Source: Salibacterium salarium (GTDB lineage Bacteria; Bacillota; Bacilli; Bacillales; Marinococcaceae). Taken from it: a stretch of 64,000 nt of DNA. The notes beneath the pieces were generated by a model, which did no database searches, was not told the DNA's origin, and saw nothing but the letters and a program-made list of their open reading frames with translations. How positions within the stretch are numbered: position 1 is the first letter of the stretch; every line of letters begins with the position of its first letter. The translations under genes and the position numbers were made by a program. Below, piece after piece: positions 24,225 through 33,819 of this stretch. The stretch spans positions 310,001 through 374,000 of the forward strand of contig NZ_JAUSUM010000001.1 in NCBI RefSeq assembly GCF_030813635.1, in the 5' to 3' direction.

Positions 24225-26963
24225 TTGTCATATCAACCAAAATCATATCGTAAGTTTCTCGCAGGATCCGTTTCTGCAGCCATGGTGGCTTCTACGTTTG
24301 CAGCGGTAGCACCGGCGGACGTACAACAAGCAGATGCTGCGGAGTCTTTCAGTGACGTATCTAGTGACTATTGGGCTTCCGGATCGATCCAGCGTTTAGC
24401 TGAGGAAGGTATCATTAACGGATACTCCGATGGTACATACGGTCCGGGAGAAGAGATTTCTCGTGGCCAAGTAGCTGAATTGCTCGTAAATGCATTTGAC
24501 CTCGAAGTGGATCAAAATGCAGAATCTTCCTTTGAAGATCTTAACGATGATAGCTACTCTACTCCGTTCGCAGAAGCTGTAGCTGAGGCGGGTTACATCA
24601 AAGGACGTCAAGATAATACACACTTTGCAGCTGGCATGGATCTTTCTCGTCAACAACTAGCAACTATTCTAGTACGTGCTTTTGAATTGGAGCCAAAAGA
24701 AGGCGCTGAAGCAAATGTGGCAGATATTGATGACGTTAATGAAAGCCATAAAGAAAACGTAAAAATCTTGGCGCAATATGATATTACTAACACATCAGAC
24801 GGTAGCTTCCGTCCAAGTGAAACCGTGAACCGTGCGCAATTCGCTGTATTTCTAGAGCGTGCAATGGAAGTGAGCCAAGGTGAGGAATCGACAGACGTAG
24901 CAAACGCAGAAGCTGTTAATCGTTCAACGGTAGAAGTTAGCTTCAACAGTAATCTTGAAGAAGATGTGAGTGCAGAAGATTTCACATTTGATCCTGAAAT
25001 AGCTGTTACAGAAGTAGAAACTATTTCTCCTGAAGAATCGGAAGCAAGCGAAAGTGCAGAAGGAACGGTTGTACGTTTGACAACAGAAGAACAAGAAGCA
25101 GAGGAAAGCTATTCTCTTTCTTATAAAGGAGAAGCCACAGGTCAAACCGTTACTGGCGTTAACGCTGGTGTAATGGTAGACGATGTTTCTGTTCTTTCCA
25201 CATCAAGCTTTGAGGTCAACTTAGACGAAACACTTGATGAAGATTTGGATGAGTCAGAAGTGGAAGAGCTTCTTGATGTTTCCGTTACAAATAATGATGA
25301 TGAAGAAACAAATGTAGATATTACAAATCTAACAATCAGTGAAGATAGAGAGTCTATCACAGTAGAACACGCTGATAATGATTTAGAAGGTACAGCAGGC
25401 ACGCTTCATGTTAACGGATTTGAATCTGATTTTGATTATGAAGACATTGAAGTTGAATCTGTAGAGGGAACAACGGAACAAATCAGGGAAAATGAAGAGC
25501 AGCAACTTGAATTTACAGTAAATGGTATTCGCGACCTCTCTGTTGAACAACTTGAGGATGCTGGCTATGACGTAGAATTCCTTTATAGTTCAAATGAAGC
25601 TCCGTTTGACTCAGATGAAGCGCAGGACGAAGGAATCATCAATGGTGAAGAAACAGATTCTAGCTTCCGTTATGCCGTTTCCATCACGGATGAAGATGGT
25701 AATGAAGTAACGTCAGAGGAAGTATCTGTTGATGTGAACGCTGATAGTGATGTAACAGAAGTAACAGAAGTTGGTTTGTTTGATGGCGACGACCGCTATG
25801 AAAACGACTATGTTACAACGGCAAATGAAGGAAACACGATTGAAGCTGTTACTGGACTTAATTCATTTGGTGAAGAAGTAGAAGCTGACGAAGAAATTGA
25901 AAGTGTCACGTCAAGTGATGTAGCGGTTGCTTATTATAATGATGGTCTTCAGGTGAACGGAGAAGGCGAAGTTACCCTTTCCGTTAAGTTTAAAGGAATT
26001 GAAGATCCAGTTGAGATGGATCTTGAAGTTGTAGAAGATCAAGAAATTAGTAGCGTGGAAGAAAATAATACAACCCAGCGTTACACAACCAATGCAGAAA
26101 ACGATACCTTTACCGTTGTTGATCAATATGGTGAGCAGTGGGAGGAAGATGAAGAAAATCCTGAATCGATAGATTACACTATTACAGATGAAGAAGGAGA
26201 GGTTGTTCAGGAAGATTCTGCAACAATTAACGATGGAACAGTTAACATCGATTATCCTGACAACCTTGAAGGAGAATATGAGCTTAACTTCACGTACAAC
26301 GATGAAGACATTGCTTCTACGACGTTGGAATTTGTTGAACTTGATGTAACAGAAGTAGATGAGTTCAACTTGTCAGCTGAACCAGAGTCTGTTGACTTAG
26401 CAGATGCTCATGATGACAGCAATGGTGATTTCTATGAAAATCACGAGGACTTGGAGATTTCCGTAACATCTGATGCTATGTTTGACGGTGCTGATCTAAG
26501 TGAAGACGAAGTAGAAGAAGCGCTTACAAGCTTAAATGAATCAGGTCAACTTCAAGTTAGAACTAGTGATGAGGATATTGCAACGGTCGCTGATGGAGAA
26601 GAAACTGATGTTTCTGCAGCAGAAGCCTTGAACTTTGAAGTTAACGGTGAATCCGAAGGCACAGCAACAGTATATCTCGAGCATGTAGAAGGAGACTTCA
26701 CGACAACGCTTGCTCAAGTAGAGGTTGAAGTAGAAAATACTATTTCTCAAATAGAAAACCTTGAACTCGCAGAAGGTGTAGAAGCTCTTGAGATTCAGAA
26801 CGATGGAGGATGGGATGTTAATCAACTTTCCTCATCCGATGCTGATTTACAAGATTACATGATTGATAATGTAGACTTCTCTTCTAATGATGGTCAAGCT
26901 GTCATCACCTTAAAAGAAATCTACGGCGGAGAAACCTTCGTTGTGGATGCAGAAGAAGCATAA
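24225..26963 (+). CDS. S-layer-type protein with three N-terminal SLH domains
   Basis: The start is a TTG at 24225 after AAGGAGG; the in-frame ATG at 24186 has no such site. The 912-residue product has a signal peptide ending near ADVQQADAA, SLH domains at about residues 40-90, 100-155 and 160-215 (each with the GYSDGTYGPGEEISRGQ or DGSFRPSETVNRAQ pattern) and a long beta-rich, very acidic C-terminal part that looks like stacked Ig-like domains. SLH domains bind pyruvylated wall polysaccharide. Size, architecture, strong translation signals and a strong terminator suit a major surface-layer protein. The extreme acidity fits a halophile. It is monocistronic. Confidence 0.85.
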   Translation: MSYQPKSYRKFLAGSVSAAMVASTFAAVAPADVQQADAAESFSDVSSDYWASGSIQRLAEEGIINGYSDGTYGPGEEISRGQVAELLVNAFDLEVDQNAESSFEDLNDDSYSTPFAEAVAEAGYIKGRQDNTHFAAGMDLSRQQLATILVRAFELEPKEGAEANVADIDDVNESHKENVKILAQYDITNTSDGSFRPSETVNRAQFAVFLERAMEVSQGEESTDVANAEAVNRSTVEVSFNSNLEEDVSAEDFTFDPEIAVTEVETISPEESEASESAEGTVVRLTTEEQEAEESYSLSYKGEATGQTVTGVNAGVMVDDVSVLSTSSFEVNLDETLDEDLDESEVEELLDVSVTNNDDEETNVDITNLTISEDRESITVEHADNDLEGTAGTLHVNGFESDFDYEDIEVESVEGTTEQIRENEEQQLEFTVNGIRDLSVEQLEDAGYDVEFLYSSNEAPFDSDEAQDEGIINGEETDSSFRYAVSITDEDGNEVTSEEVSVDVNADSDVTEVTEVGLFDGDDRYENDYVTTANEGNTIEAVTGLNSFGEEVEADEEIESVTSSDVAVAYYNDGLQVNGEGEVTLSVKFKGIEDPVEMDLEVVEDQEISSVEENNTTQRYTTNAENDTFTVVDQYGEQWEEDEENPESIDYTITDEEGEVVQEDSATINDGTVNIDYPDNLEGEYELNFTYNDEDIASTTLEFVELDVTEVDEFNLSAEPESVDLADAHDDSNGDFYENHEDLEISVTSDAMFDGADLSEDEVEEALTSLNESGQLQVRTSDEDIATVADGEETDVSAAEALNFEVNGESEGTATVYLEHVEGDFTTTLAQVEVEVENTISQIENLELAEGVEALEIQNDGGWDVNQLSSSDADLQDYMIDNVDFSSNDGQAVITLKEIYGGETFVVDAEEA

Positions 26964-26979
26964 ATAGTCTATTCTATGG

Positions 26980-27008
26980 AAGCCGTCCTATGTGGGCGGC
27001 TTTTTTTT
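26980..27008 (+). terminator. Rho-independent terminator after the S-layer-type gene
   Basis: AAGCCGTCC pairs with GGGCGGCTT around a 5-base loop, followed by a run of eight T. Confidence 0.9.
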
Positions 27009-27128
27009 GATGTTAGGATGTTCTGGTGATTCTTAAATCCATAGAGGAAATCGATTATTTGTAACCAAGAAGGGTAATAGGTAAACAAACGTTTGATTAA
27101 GTCTTAATCCCAGTATCTAGTGGCGTTA

Positions 27129-27167
27129 AAAACCAGCCGTTACACGATACGGCTGGTTTCGTTTTTT
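27129..27167. terminator. Bidirectional terminator hairpin
   Basis: AAACCAGCCGT pairs perfectly with ACGGCTGGTTT. T runs occur on both sides, so it can end the minus-strand acyltransferase gene and any read-through from the left. Confidence 0.85.
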
Positions 27168-29163
27168 ATTCTGTTTTTTCTAAGGCGGTGACAAGAGGTT
27201 CTTTTAAGGCTGGAGCTAGCGTTTTGGAGTATAAGGTGCTGATGTGGTTGTAGTCACGATATACGACCACATTTCCAATAACGGGCTCGCACGTTTCATC
27301 GTTACAGAAATAATCCGTTGTGAGATCGGCAAAGGTGACGTTATCCGGTATGTCCTCGGCGTCCGTGTTTTCCCAAGGAGGGTTCTCTGACATTGCAGCC
27401 TCTGTTGGTATCGCACATTCATCCGGAGAATTTTCTTCTAAACATAACGGGATATCTTCTGCCATCCTTGGGGTATCGCGAACAGCCAGTGCTTTTGTCA
27501 CTCCCTCTAGCTTTTCCCATTGATGGATATAACCTTCTGGTATCGTAGCCCCGTCATTGACGTTAGCTGGCGAGAATACTAAATCCGGTGGGTCTGATTT
27601 TAGAGTATCTACCACTTTTTCATTCCAGTCCATACACGATTCGGACAATGCTCCTTCAAAATTTTCATCGGAAAAACGACATCCATCTTTATTGTAAACA
27701 TCAATTTGTAAGTTCAAATCCTTCGATAATTCCTTCAAGGCAGGGAACCAGTGGCCGGAGTGAGATCCACCGACAAGAGCAACCGTATAATCCGGATTAT
27801 CTGTTACCCCATAGGAGCATGAGGTTACCTCTGATCCTTCCAGTCCCGTGTAACAGTTATCACCGTAAAACTCTGGTAAATCGTCTTCTGCTTGAACGGC
27901 GGTAGGAAGCGGTTCTTTATCTGGATTTGCTTTAATATTGTCAGAAATCGATAGCGCACCTGGATAGTTTTCAACGTCATAGTCTTCATACAGTGCATCT
28001 TGACTTTGGTCGACGTAATTGCCCCAGAAATAAGTGACAAGTAATGCAGGAAGCATAAATGTGACTAGAATGGCGGGCAGCTTGATTTTCGATTTTACAC
28101 TAATGGTTCGTACCGGAGTTTCAAGTATCTTACTCGATAGAACCGACAATACAAAAGCAGTTGCTATAATGCCGACGCCACCCGGAATAGAAACGGTGTC
28201 GGTGTCCCAGTAGGAGTAATAGAAAATTAAAAGCGGCCAGTGCCACAGATAAAATGCGTAAGAAATGCTTCCAAAGTATAAAAACGGTTTGGATCCTAAT
28301 AAATTTTCGACCCCAAATCGGCTGCCGTTCTCTGCTGCGAGAATAACGAATATAACACCGGTTGTCGGAAGTAATGCGACATACCCTGGAAAGAGACTGG
28401 ATACGGGCAACACCATCCCAGTGAAAGCAATGACGGCTAATCCAATCCAACCGATCACGGCGCTTACCGCTTTATTAAATTTTAGATATGGAAGTAATAA
28501 GGCTAAGATTCCGCCTAAACTGAATTCCCACACACGGGCAAATGTATCAAAATATGCCCATGGTTGATTAACAGCGGTAATGTAAATCGAATATCCAATA
28601 GAAACGACAAAAAAGGTGATTAATAAGCCTAAAAGAGTTTTACGCACAGGCGTTTTAAATACCTTTTTTGCGAGGAAAAAGGATAACAAAATGACAAAAG
28701 GCCATGTGATATAAAATTGGCCTTGAATTGATAGAGCCCAGAAGTGCTGCAATGGACTGGCGTTATTGTTCTGCGCCAAATAATCAATCGCACTATTGGC
28801 CAGCTGCCAATTCTGATAATAAAACGCAGAGGAAAAGATTTCGCCAATGGTCTGTTCCCACTGCGATTGCGGCAAGAGTAGTATAGAAAAAATAGCTGTA
28901 AATAAAAGAACAATAAAGGCTATCGGAAATAGTCTTCGTGCCAGTCCTAACACATTTTCAAAAAGGTTAATCCGTCCTTCTCGTTCCATTCTTGTTAGTA
29001 AAGTCGTTGTAATTAAATAGCCGGAAACGATAAAAAAGACGTCTACTCCGCCGGAAACGGATCCTAACCAAATGTGATAGATTGCGACGAGAAAAGCCGC
29101 AACTGCTCTTACCCCTTCTATTTCGGGGCGGAACCTTTTTTCAGGTACTTGCAAATCGGCCAT
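27166..29163 (-). CDS. OafA/YrhL-type acyltransferase with SGNH-like C-terminus
   Basis: I take the ATG at 29163, with TGGAGA nine bases upstream; the frame opens at a TTG at 29184. The 665-residue membrane protein has an acyltransferase-3 domain (about residues 10-370, ten or so membrane segments, with RPEIEGVRAVAAFLVAIYH and VDVFFIVSGYLI) followed by a periplasm-side SGNH-like domain (about 430-660, with VALVGGSHSGHW and a C-terminal YRDYNHIS carrying Asp and His). Such proteins O-acetylate surface polysaccharides, teichoic acid or peptidoglycan. Its neighbourhood to the S-layer-type gene suggests modification of the wall polymer, which is inference. Confidence 0.85.
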   Translation of the reverse strand: MADLQVPEKRFRPEIEGVRAVAAFLVAIYHIWLGSVSGGVDVFFIVSGYLITTTLLTRMEREGRINLFENVLGLARRLFPIAFIVLLFTAIFSILLLPQSQWEQTIGEIFSSAFYYQNWQLANSAIDYLAQNNNASPLQHFWALSIQGQFYITWPFVILLSFFLAKKVFKTPVRKTLLGLLITFFVVSIGYSIYITAVNQPWAYFDTFARVWEFSLGGILALLLPYLKFNKAVSAVIGWIGLAVIAFTGMVLPVSSLFPGYVALLPTTGVIFVILAAENGSRFGVENLLGSKPFLYFGSISYAFYLWHWPLLIFYYSYWDTDTVSIPGGVGIIATAFVLSVLSSKILETPVRTISVKSKIKLPAILVTFMLPALLVTYFWGNYVDQSQDALYEDYDVENYPGALSISDNIKANPDKEPLPTAVQAEDDLPEFYGDNCYTGLEGSEVTSCSYGVTDNPDYTVALVGGSHSGHWFPALKELSKDLNLQIDVYNKDGCRFSDENFEGALSESCMDWNEKVVDTLKSDPPDLVFSPANVNDGATIPEGYIHQWEKLEGVTKALAVRDTPRMAEDIPLCLEENSPDECAIPTEAAMSENPPWENTDAEDIPDNVTFADLTTDYFCNDETCEPVIGNVVVYRDYNHISTLYSKTLAPALKEPLVTALEKTE

Positions 29164-29229
29164 CTGTATACATCTCCATTGCAAGGATTTCAGCTAATCG
29201 GAAATGCCGACATGAGAGAAATCTATGCT

Positions 29230-29257
29230 AGTATAGTTGCTTCTTGCATCATTCAAA
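29230..29257 (-). promoter_or_regulatory. Candidate promoter of the acyltransferase gene
   Basis: On the minus strand TTTGAA and TATACT are 16 bases apart, about 65 bases before the start at 29163. The -35 lies in the T run of the hairpin at 29254-29281. Confidence 0.35.
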
Positions 29258-29281
29258 AAACCTGCGGACCTTAGGCAGGTA
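29254..29281 (-). terminator. Minus-strand hairpin with T run, no gene upstream
   Basis: ACCTGC pairs with GCAGGT and is followed by six T on the minus strand. No minus-strand gene lies between here and 31250, so it may end an unseen short RNA or be a relic. Confidence 0.5.
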
Positions 29282-29445
29282 TAGATAAGAGCAAGATAAA
29301 TGAAGCGAAAATAAAATTGTAACCGTATGTTGGCTACAATTCTTTAATAATTTTATAATAGTTTACTATTTTTATCAATTCGACTATTACACCTAATTTT
29401 TGTGGTTTTTTGCACGGGGCGGGTGTGTAAATATACACTATGTTT

Positions 29446-29517
29446 CGGACATTTGATTCCTTCATTGGATGAGATCAAGGAAAAAGTAACTTAGAGAGAT
29501 AACGGAACAGAGGTCCG
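29446..29517. repeat. Dispersed imperfect inverted repeat, full copy
   Basis: The left arm CGGACATTTGATTCC and the right arm GGAACAGAGGTCCG are imperfect inverted copies about 43 bases apart. Directly after the right arm GAGGT...ACCTC and a T run (29511-29537) could form a terminator. The remainder of 29282-29635 shows only AT-rich spacer and the AAAGGAGG site of the next gene. Confidence 0.5.
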
Positions 29518-29635
29518 TGCACCTCCTCGCTTTTTTTATGTCGAATAATGGCAGATCTTTAATAAAGTGTTCAAACATACGGTTGAAATGCCGACATAAA
29601 ATAAGCGTGAAGTATCATATAAAGGAGGATAACAA

Positions 29636-30391
29636 ATGAATTGTCAAGAGTGTGGAAAAGAATTGGAAGAGGGTGCTAAGTTTTGTGTTCATTGCGGAGC
29701 AAAGAACACATCAGGCGAATCCCCTGCCAACAATGCTGTCAAAACAGAAGAAGAGGTAGCGGCAACTGCAACTGCTTCGTCGGCGTCTGCCAATAACGCT
29801 TTAAACGTGGTGACAAGTTACTTAGATTTTGCTAAGAATGCTGTCTTAACCCCGACAGATACGGGAGTATCCGTTTCAAAAAATGAGTGGTTATTTGGAC
29901 TCATCTCACTCATTCTATTTGTGTTGTTTTTACCACTTACATTTTTTACGTACATAAGCCGAGTTTCTATGGGTTTCCTACAAGTTTCCTTTATGGAAGG
30001 ATTCGTTCAACCTGTTATCTTACTAGCACTATTATTCGGGGTTTTGTTAGTCATAATGTTTGGATTGTTAAAAGCGATGGGAACCGAGATATCTTTTCAA
30101 AAACTTATTGCTTTGTTTGGAAGTATTAACACCATATCAGCAGGATTGATGATCGTTGCGTTTCTTTTAACTCTAGTGAATATTTTAAGTCTATCCCTGT
30201 TTTTAATCTTGCTTAGTACGTTTTCATTATTTGCAGGGATTATTTATAGTTATTATCAATTAAATCAATCGAACAAAGGCATGGATCCTTTTCACGCTTC
30301 ACTTATTACGTTTGTTGCTATCATTATCATTACTAATTTGATAGGTGAAAGTATTTTGAGAGAAATGATACAACAGTTTAGTTTGTTTTAA
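29636..30391 (+). CDS. Zinc-ribbon membrane protein
   Basis: The 251-residue protein starts with a zinc ribbon (CQECGKELEEGAKFCVHCG, four Cys), an Ala/Thr/Ser-rich linker and five or so membrane segments (from about residue 85 to the end). Zinc-ribbon-plus-membrane proteins of this build are common in Bacilli and mostly uncharacterised. AAAGGAGG precedes the ATG. The following 368 bases (30392-30759) contain two frames of 76 and 87 codons without recognisable features or good start sites, which I do not call as genes. Confidence 0.75.
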   Translation: MNCQECGKELEEGAKFCVHCGAKNTSGESPANNAVKTEEEVAATATASSASANNALNVVTSYLDFAKNAVLTPTDTGVSVSKNEWLFGLISLILFVLFLPLTFFTYISRVSMGFLQVSFMEGFVQPVILLALLFGVLLVIMFGLLKAMGTEISFQKLIALFGSINTISAGLMIVAFLLTLVNILSLSLFLILLSTFSLFAGIIYSYYQLNQSNKGMDPFHASLITFVAIIIITNLIGESILREMIQQFSLF

Positions 30392-30759
30392 TGGTCTGTC
30401 ATTTGCTGTACATAAAAAGACCAGGGTGGATCTCCTTGCGGAAATTGATGGGAGAAGATCCTGTTTTACAGATGGTTCAATCACAGTGTCAAGGGAGTTT
30501 GATACAGAATGTGGATCGGTTCATTCAAATGAAGTTACTCTCCAGGGAAACTCTTGTGGCTATGCTCCAAATAGTCTATTTTATATATTTCCGGCTGTTC
30601 ATGCTCATTCAAGCCATATGATTTTTTTGGCTTTCTCCCTAAGCATACCAATCGTGATTAAGAGATCGGGATGCTTTACTTTACATTAAAAATTACGATA
30701 AAATGATTAGGTCTTATTTATATGTTTATATGTAGAGAAAGGAAAAGGGGGATGAAACG

Positions 30760-31035
30760 ATGTCGGAAAATAGAGTCGTCATAGAGAAACCTGAAGGGAA
30801 TGGTATGGCGGTAGCGGGGATGGTTTTAGGAATTATCGGAGTTGTATTAAATTGGATTCCATTCCTTCCATATGTGCTTGGTGTCCTAGCAATTATTTTT
30901 GGTATTGTTGGAATGAAGCAACCTGTGAAACAAGGTGTATCTAAAGCGGGGTTAATTTTAGGTATTATTACGATTGGGCTGAAAATTCTATTTTGGGTTA
31001 TAGTGATTCTACTTGGCAGTATGGGGAATGTGTAG
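30760..31035 (+). CDS. DUF4190-type small membrane protein
   Basis: The 91-residue protein has a short polar N-terminus and two membrane hairpins rich in Gly and Ile (MAVAGMVLGIIGVVLNWIP, VLGVLAIIFGIVGM, then KAGLILGIITIGL). This is the pattern of DUF4190 proteins, which have no settled function. AAAGGGGGATG lies before the ATG. It is monocistronic with a strong terminator. Confidence 0.75.
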   Translation: MSENRVVIEKPEGNGMAVAGMVLGIIGVVLNWIPFLPYVLGVLAIIFGIVGMKQPVKQGVSKAGLILGIITIGLKILFWVIVILLGSMGNV

Positions 31036-31044
31036 TATAAATTT

Positions 31045-31074
31045 GGGTTGCCTTTTGCGGGCAACCCTTTTTTT
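31045..31074 (+). terminator. Rho-independent terminator after the DUF4190 gene
   Basis: GGGTTGCC pairs with GGCAACCC around a short loop and is followed by seven T. Confidence 0.92.
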
Positions 31075-31216
31075 AAGTGCAAAGAGTAATTCTTGCGTGC
31101 GAGAAGGACAAACGTTTCGTTATTTTGGCGCAAATGGAGAGGAGGAGCGGGAGCGTGGAGATCGAATTCGTGATTTGCACTGTAAAAGGTAACTATTCAA
31201 TAATTATAGGCAAATA

Positions 31217-31232
31217 AGGGATCTGATGTCCG
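31217..31232. repeat. Dispersed repeat, single arm
   Basis: AGGGATCTGATGTCCG resembles the right arm GGAATAGATGTCCG of the copies at 20246-20323 and 8768-8814. The left part of the element is not clear in 31075-31216, which I otherwise see as empty spacer. Confidence 0.35.
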
Positions 31233-31249
31233 CGAACAGGTAGAAGGCC

Positions 31250-32566
31250 CTATCTACGTCTCTTCCCCGCCCTTATGCGCCGCAATGCAGTGAGCGATTC
31301 TGCGTCGTATTCCGGTTCAACGGTGCCTTTGCTGTAATGCACGGCGGAGTATGCTTCCCCCAGCTTGAGAACTTTTTCTTTCGTATCTTCTTCCATATCG
31401 AGTTGTTGGGTGATTTGTTGCGTGAAGTCTTGAGCTGTCTCATGAGACTGGCGGGATATTCCTTGTTTTTTAGCCCAGTTGGTTAATAAATGAAAATGCC
31501 AGTAAATGTTATATTCATAAAAGTGGGGCGAGCGCTTGCGCCATGCTTTTCTCCATTTGTTTACCATGGTATATACACGATGCCAGAGCGTTTTCCAGAA
31601 AGGCTCTTTTTCTAGTGTTGTTTTTCGTATCGTTCCTTTCGCTGATGGGCGCCATTGCCGAATCAGTCGGCTTGAAACCCACAGTGCAGCAAGAACCCCG
31701 AGAATGAGTAGTGGAATGATAATCCACATGAGCGGAAGTTCTCCCCCACTCGTGCTGGAAGATGGAGGTTCTGGATTTCCTGGATTGTCAGGAGGTGTCA
31801 GATTCGTATCATCTACATTTGAGCTAGGGAACAGGTTTACAAACCAGACAAACGCTGCATACAGTTGTGTGCTCACCCAAATCGCCCCGTTTTTAGCAGC
31901 GTTTACAACCGTGACAAAAGTCGTCTGGACCGTAGGAATAAATAGAAATAAACAAACAACGGTTACCGTTCCCAAAAGCCCTCCGATAATAACCGGAAGG
32001 GATGTCGAGCGGCCTGCCGTTTTTGTTTCTATCCCATCGTTTTCAGACTCATCGCCCTTTTCATAGAGTGTTAGCATCATGCCGAGTAAACTAATGATGA
32101 GGGTGAAGAAAAATGTAATATGAAATGATGCTGTATATAGTTGCTGATTCTGATTGACTAAGACGAAAATACAATAAAAAACGACCGTTCCTTCAAAGCG
32201 CAGCATCATATCAAGACGTGTTGGTTTATGAGAAACATGAATACTGCTACGAATGTATAAATAAGCAAGCGCAACACTTACTACCAGGCTGTAGGACAGT
32301 ATATTAACATAAAACAACGTCCAATGAGGGAGCAATATAACAGCTAAAACAATGCAATGGATAAAGAAAATCCAGCCTTCGCGTCGTCCGGTTGTCGATA
32401 AGCCAACGATGAATCCGAGAAAAGGAACGCCAGTCCATATAAGGGGATGGGGGGTGAGAGATTGTCCCCAAATGATAGACGAAAGTAACTGGAGGCCAAA
32501 ATACATCCAGACCGCGTCGCAAAACAGTAAGATGCCTGGTTGTGACAAACGCTGCCATAGGTTCAT
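31250..32566 (-). CDS. DUF4129-type membrane protein of the MoxR operon
   Basis: The 438-residue protein has seven or so N-terminal membrane segments (residues 1-165), another at about 190, an external Pro/Ser-rich stretch (NLTPPDNPGNPEPPSSS), a final membrane helix (about 285-305) and a cytoplasmic basic tail with a DUF4129-like end (SRQSHETAQDFTQQI, LGEAYSAVHYSKG). In Bacillus the third gene of this operon usually has a transglutaminase core between the membrane part and DUF4129; here that core, with its Cys-His-Asp, is absent. It overlaps the DUF58 gene by four bases, so it is translationally coupled. Confidence 0.75.
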   Translation of the reverse strand: MNLWQRLSQPGILLFCDAVWMYFGLQLLSSIIWGQSLTPHPLIWTGVPFLGFIVGLSTTGRREGWIFFIHCIVLAVILLPHWTLFYVNILSYSLVVSVALAYLYIRSSIHVSHKPTRLDMMLRFEGTVVFYCIFVLVNQNQQLYTASFHITFFFTLIISLLGMMLTLYEKGDESENDGIETKTAGRSTSLPVIIGGLLGTVTVVCLFLFIPTVQTTFVTVVNAAKNGAIWVSTQLYAAFVWFVNLFPSSNVDDTNLTPPDNPGNPEPPSSSTSGGELPLMWIIIPLLILGVLAALWVSSRLIRQWRPSAKGTIRKTTLEKEPFWKTLWHRVYTMVNKWRKAWRKRSPHFYEYNIYWHFHLLTNWAKKQGISRQSHETAQDFTQQITQQLDMEEDTKEKVLKLGEAYSAVHYSKGTVEPEYDAESLTALRRIRAGKRRR

Positions 32567-33819
32567 GATTCCACTCCTTTCGACTCGACTTTGGACAAAA
32601 AGATTTCTGCCGGTTGAGCCGCTTGTCCCATCTTTTTAGCGTATTCGGTTTCTCTAACATAATAAAAGGTGAGAGAAGGGACTTGCTTTTTATGCATTAA
32701 AAACCATTGATAATGGGTTTCAGTCACTGCTCCGCAAAACATGTACACCGGTATCGACTGTTTTCCTTTTTTCAAAAGTTGATCTAGTAAACGAATGGAA
32801 TCGAAGGCTGGATAATCGGTAATTCCAGCTAAACAGTCAAGCAAGGGAGTAAGGTTTTGCTGCGGTGCACTTGGGGCTATAACGTTTCTATATTTATCTA
32901 AAGCGTTCGTGACGTAGCCAACTTGAACGTTTCGCTTGTGATGACGAACCGCAATGGATGCCATAATGGATAAAAGTCGTTCAAATAAATCGTGCTGTTC
33001 TTGTTGGTCTGTATGATATGTATAAAAATTTTTTACATCAAGGCAAATGATCAATTGTTTCGTCATGATTGGTTCATACATCCGTGTTTGTAATTCGCCG
33101 GTTTTAGCGGTAGCACGCCAGTCAATATTGCGCCAATCGTCTCCTGATTCATAGTCGCGCACTCCTTGTATAAGTAAAGGATCTTCCACGATACCGCCCT
33201 TTTTCCCACGCATTTCCCACGGCATCGAAGCGGACAATAACGGCACTGTGACCGAACGTAATTCCGGGTAAACATATAGTGTTTTGGCAAGGGGCCATTT
33301 CTTTTCTTGTTCTGTCAGTCGAAAAGGATCACCAGAACGTAACGTGATGTCTCCGATTTTATAAACCCCACGCTGCATTGCCTGCCCGGTAATGTCCCAA
33401 CTGATCTTCTGATATTTCAATAGCCATAGTAGTCGAATGATATAGTGGTGTTTTTGTTCTTCTCCCCACAAGATGCCAGGCTGCCTAGGATGCTCCCATT
33501 CTAGCCATACGAGTGGAAGCCATTTTTCATTCGAAAGAGAGGCTTCGATGGAAAAGGATTGCCCGTTGAACAGTCGTGTCTGTGATAAATGAAGAACAGG
33601 GTGAATATGGTTCCACATTCGTTTTTTCCAGATTGAAATAGTGAGGCTTATGACGAGCAAAAACGTGCTGATAAGGATGAAAGGAATCATGTTAAACCAT
33701 AGAGAAACGCCTAAGAGAGCAGCAAATGGCCAAATCATATAGTGGGAAAAAAGGATGCTTTCTCCCCGCGATTGGTTCTCTTCCTCATTTGTTAAACTAT
33801 CGTGTTCGGATGGATTCAT
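32563..33819 (-). CDS. DUF58 protein
   Basis: The 418-residue protein has two membrane helices near the N-terminus (about residues 28-65), then a beta-rich part and the DUF58 core with YESGDDWRNIDWRATAKTGELQ (residues about 220-240) leading into a von Willebrand A-like fold (LIICLDVKNFY). DUF58 proteins work with MoxR ATPases in poorly known assembly or chaperone roles at the membrane. It overlaps both neighbours by four bases. Confidence 0.85.
   Translation of the reverse strand: MNPSEHDSLTNEEENQSRGESILFSHYMIWPFAALLGVSLWFNMIPFILISTFLLVISLTISIWKKRMWNHIHPVLHLSQTRLFNGQSFSIEASLSNEKWLPLVWLEWEHPRQPGILWGEEQKHHYIIRLLWLLKYQKISWDITGQAMQRGVYKIGDITLRSGDPFRLTEQEKKWPLAKTLYVYPELRSVTVPLLSASMPWEMRGKKGGIVEDPLLIQGVRDYESGDDWRNIDWRATAKTGELQTRMYEPIMTKQLIICLDVKNFYTYHTDQQEQHDLFERLLSIMASIAVRHHKRNVQVGYVTNALDKYRNVIAPSAPQQNLTPLLDCLAGITDYPAFDSIRLLDQLLKKGKQSIPVYMFCGAVTETHYQWFLMHKKQVPSLTFYYVRETEYAKKMGQAAQPAEIFLSKVESKGVES

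Noticed and set aside
30391-30689. Overlapping 76- and 87-codon frames
   Set aside because: Neither has a ribosome binding site or recognisable features; kept as spacer.
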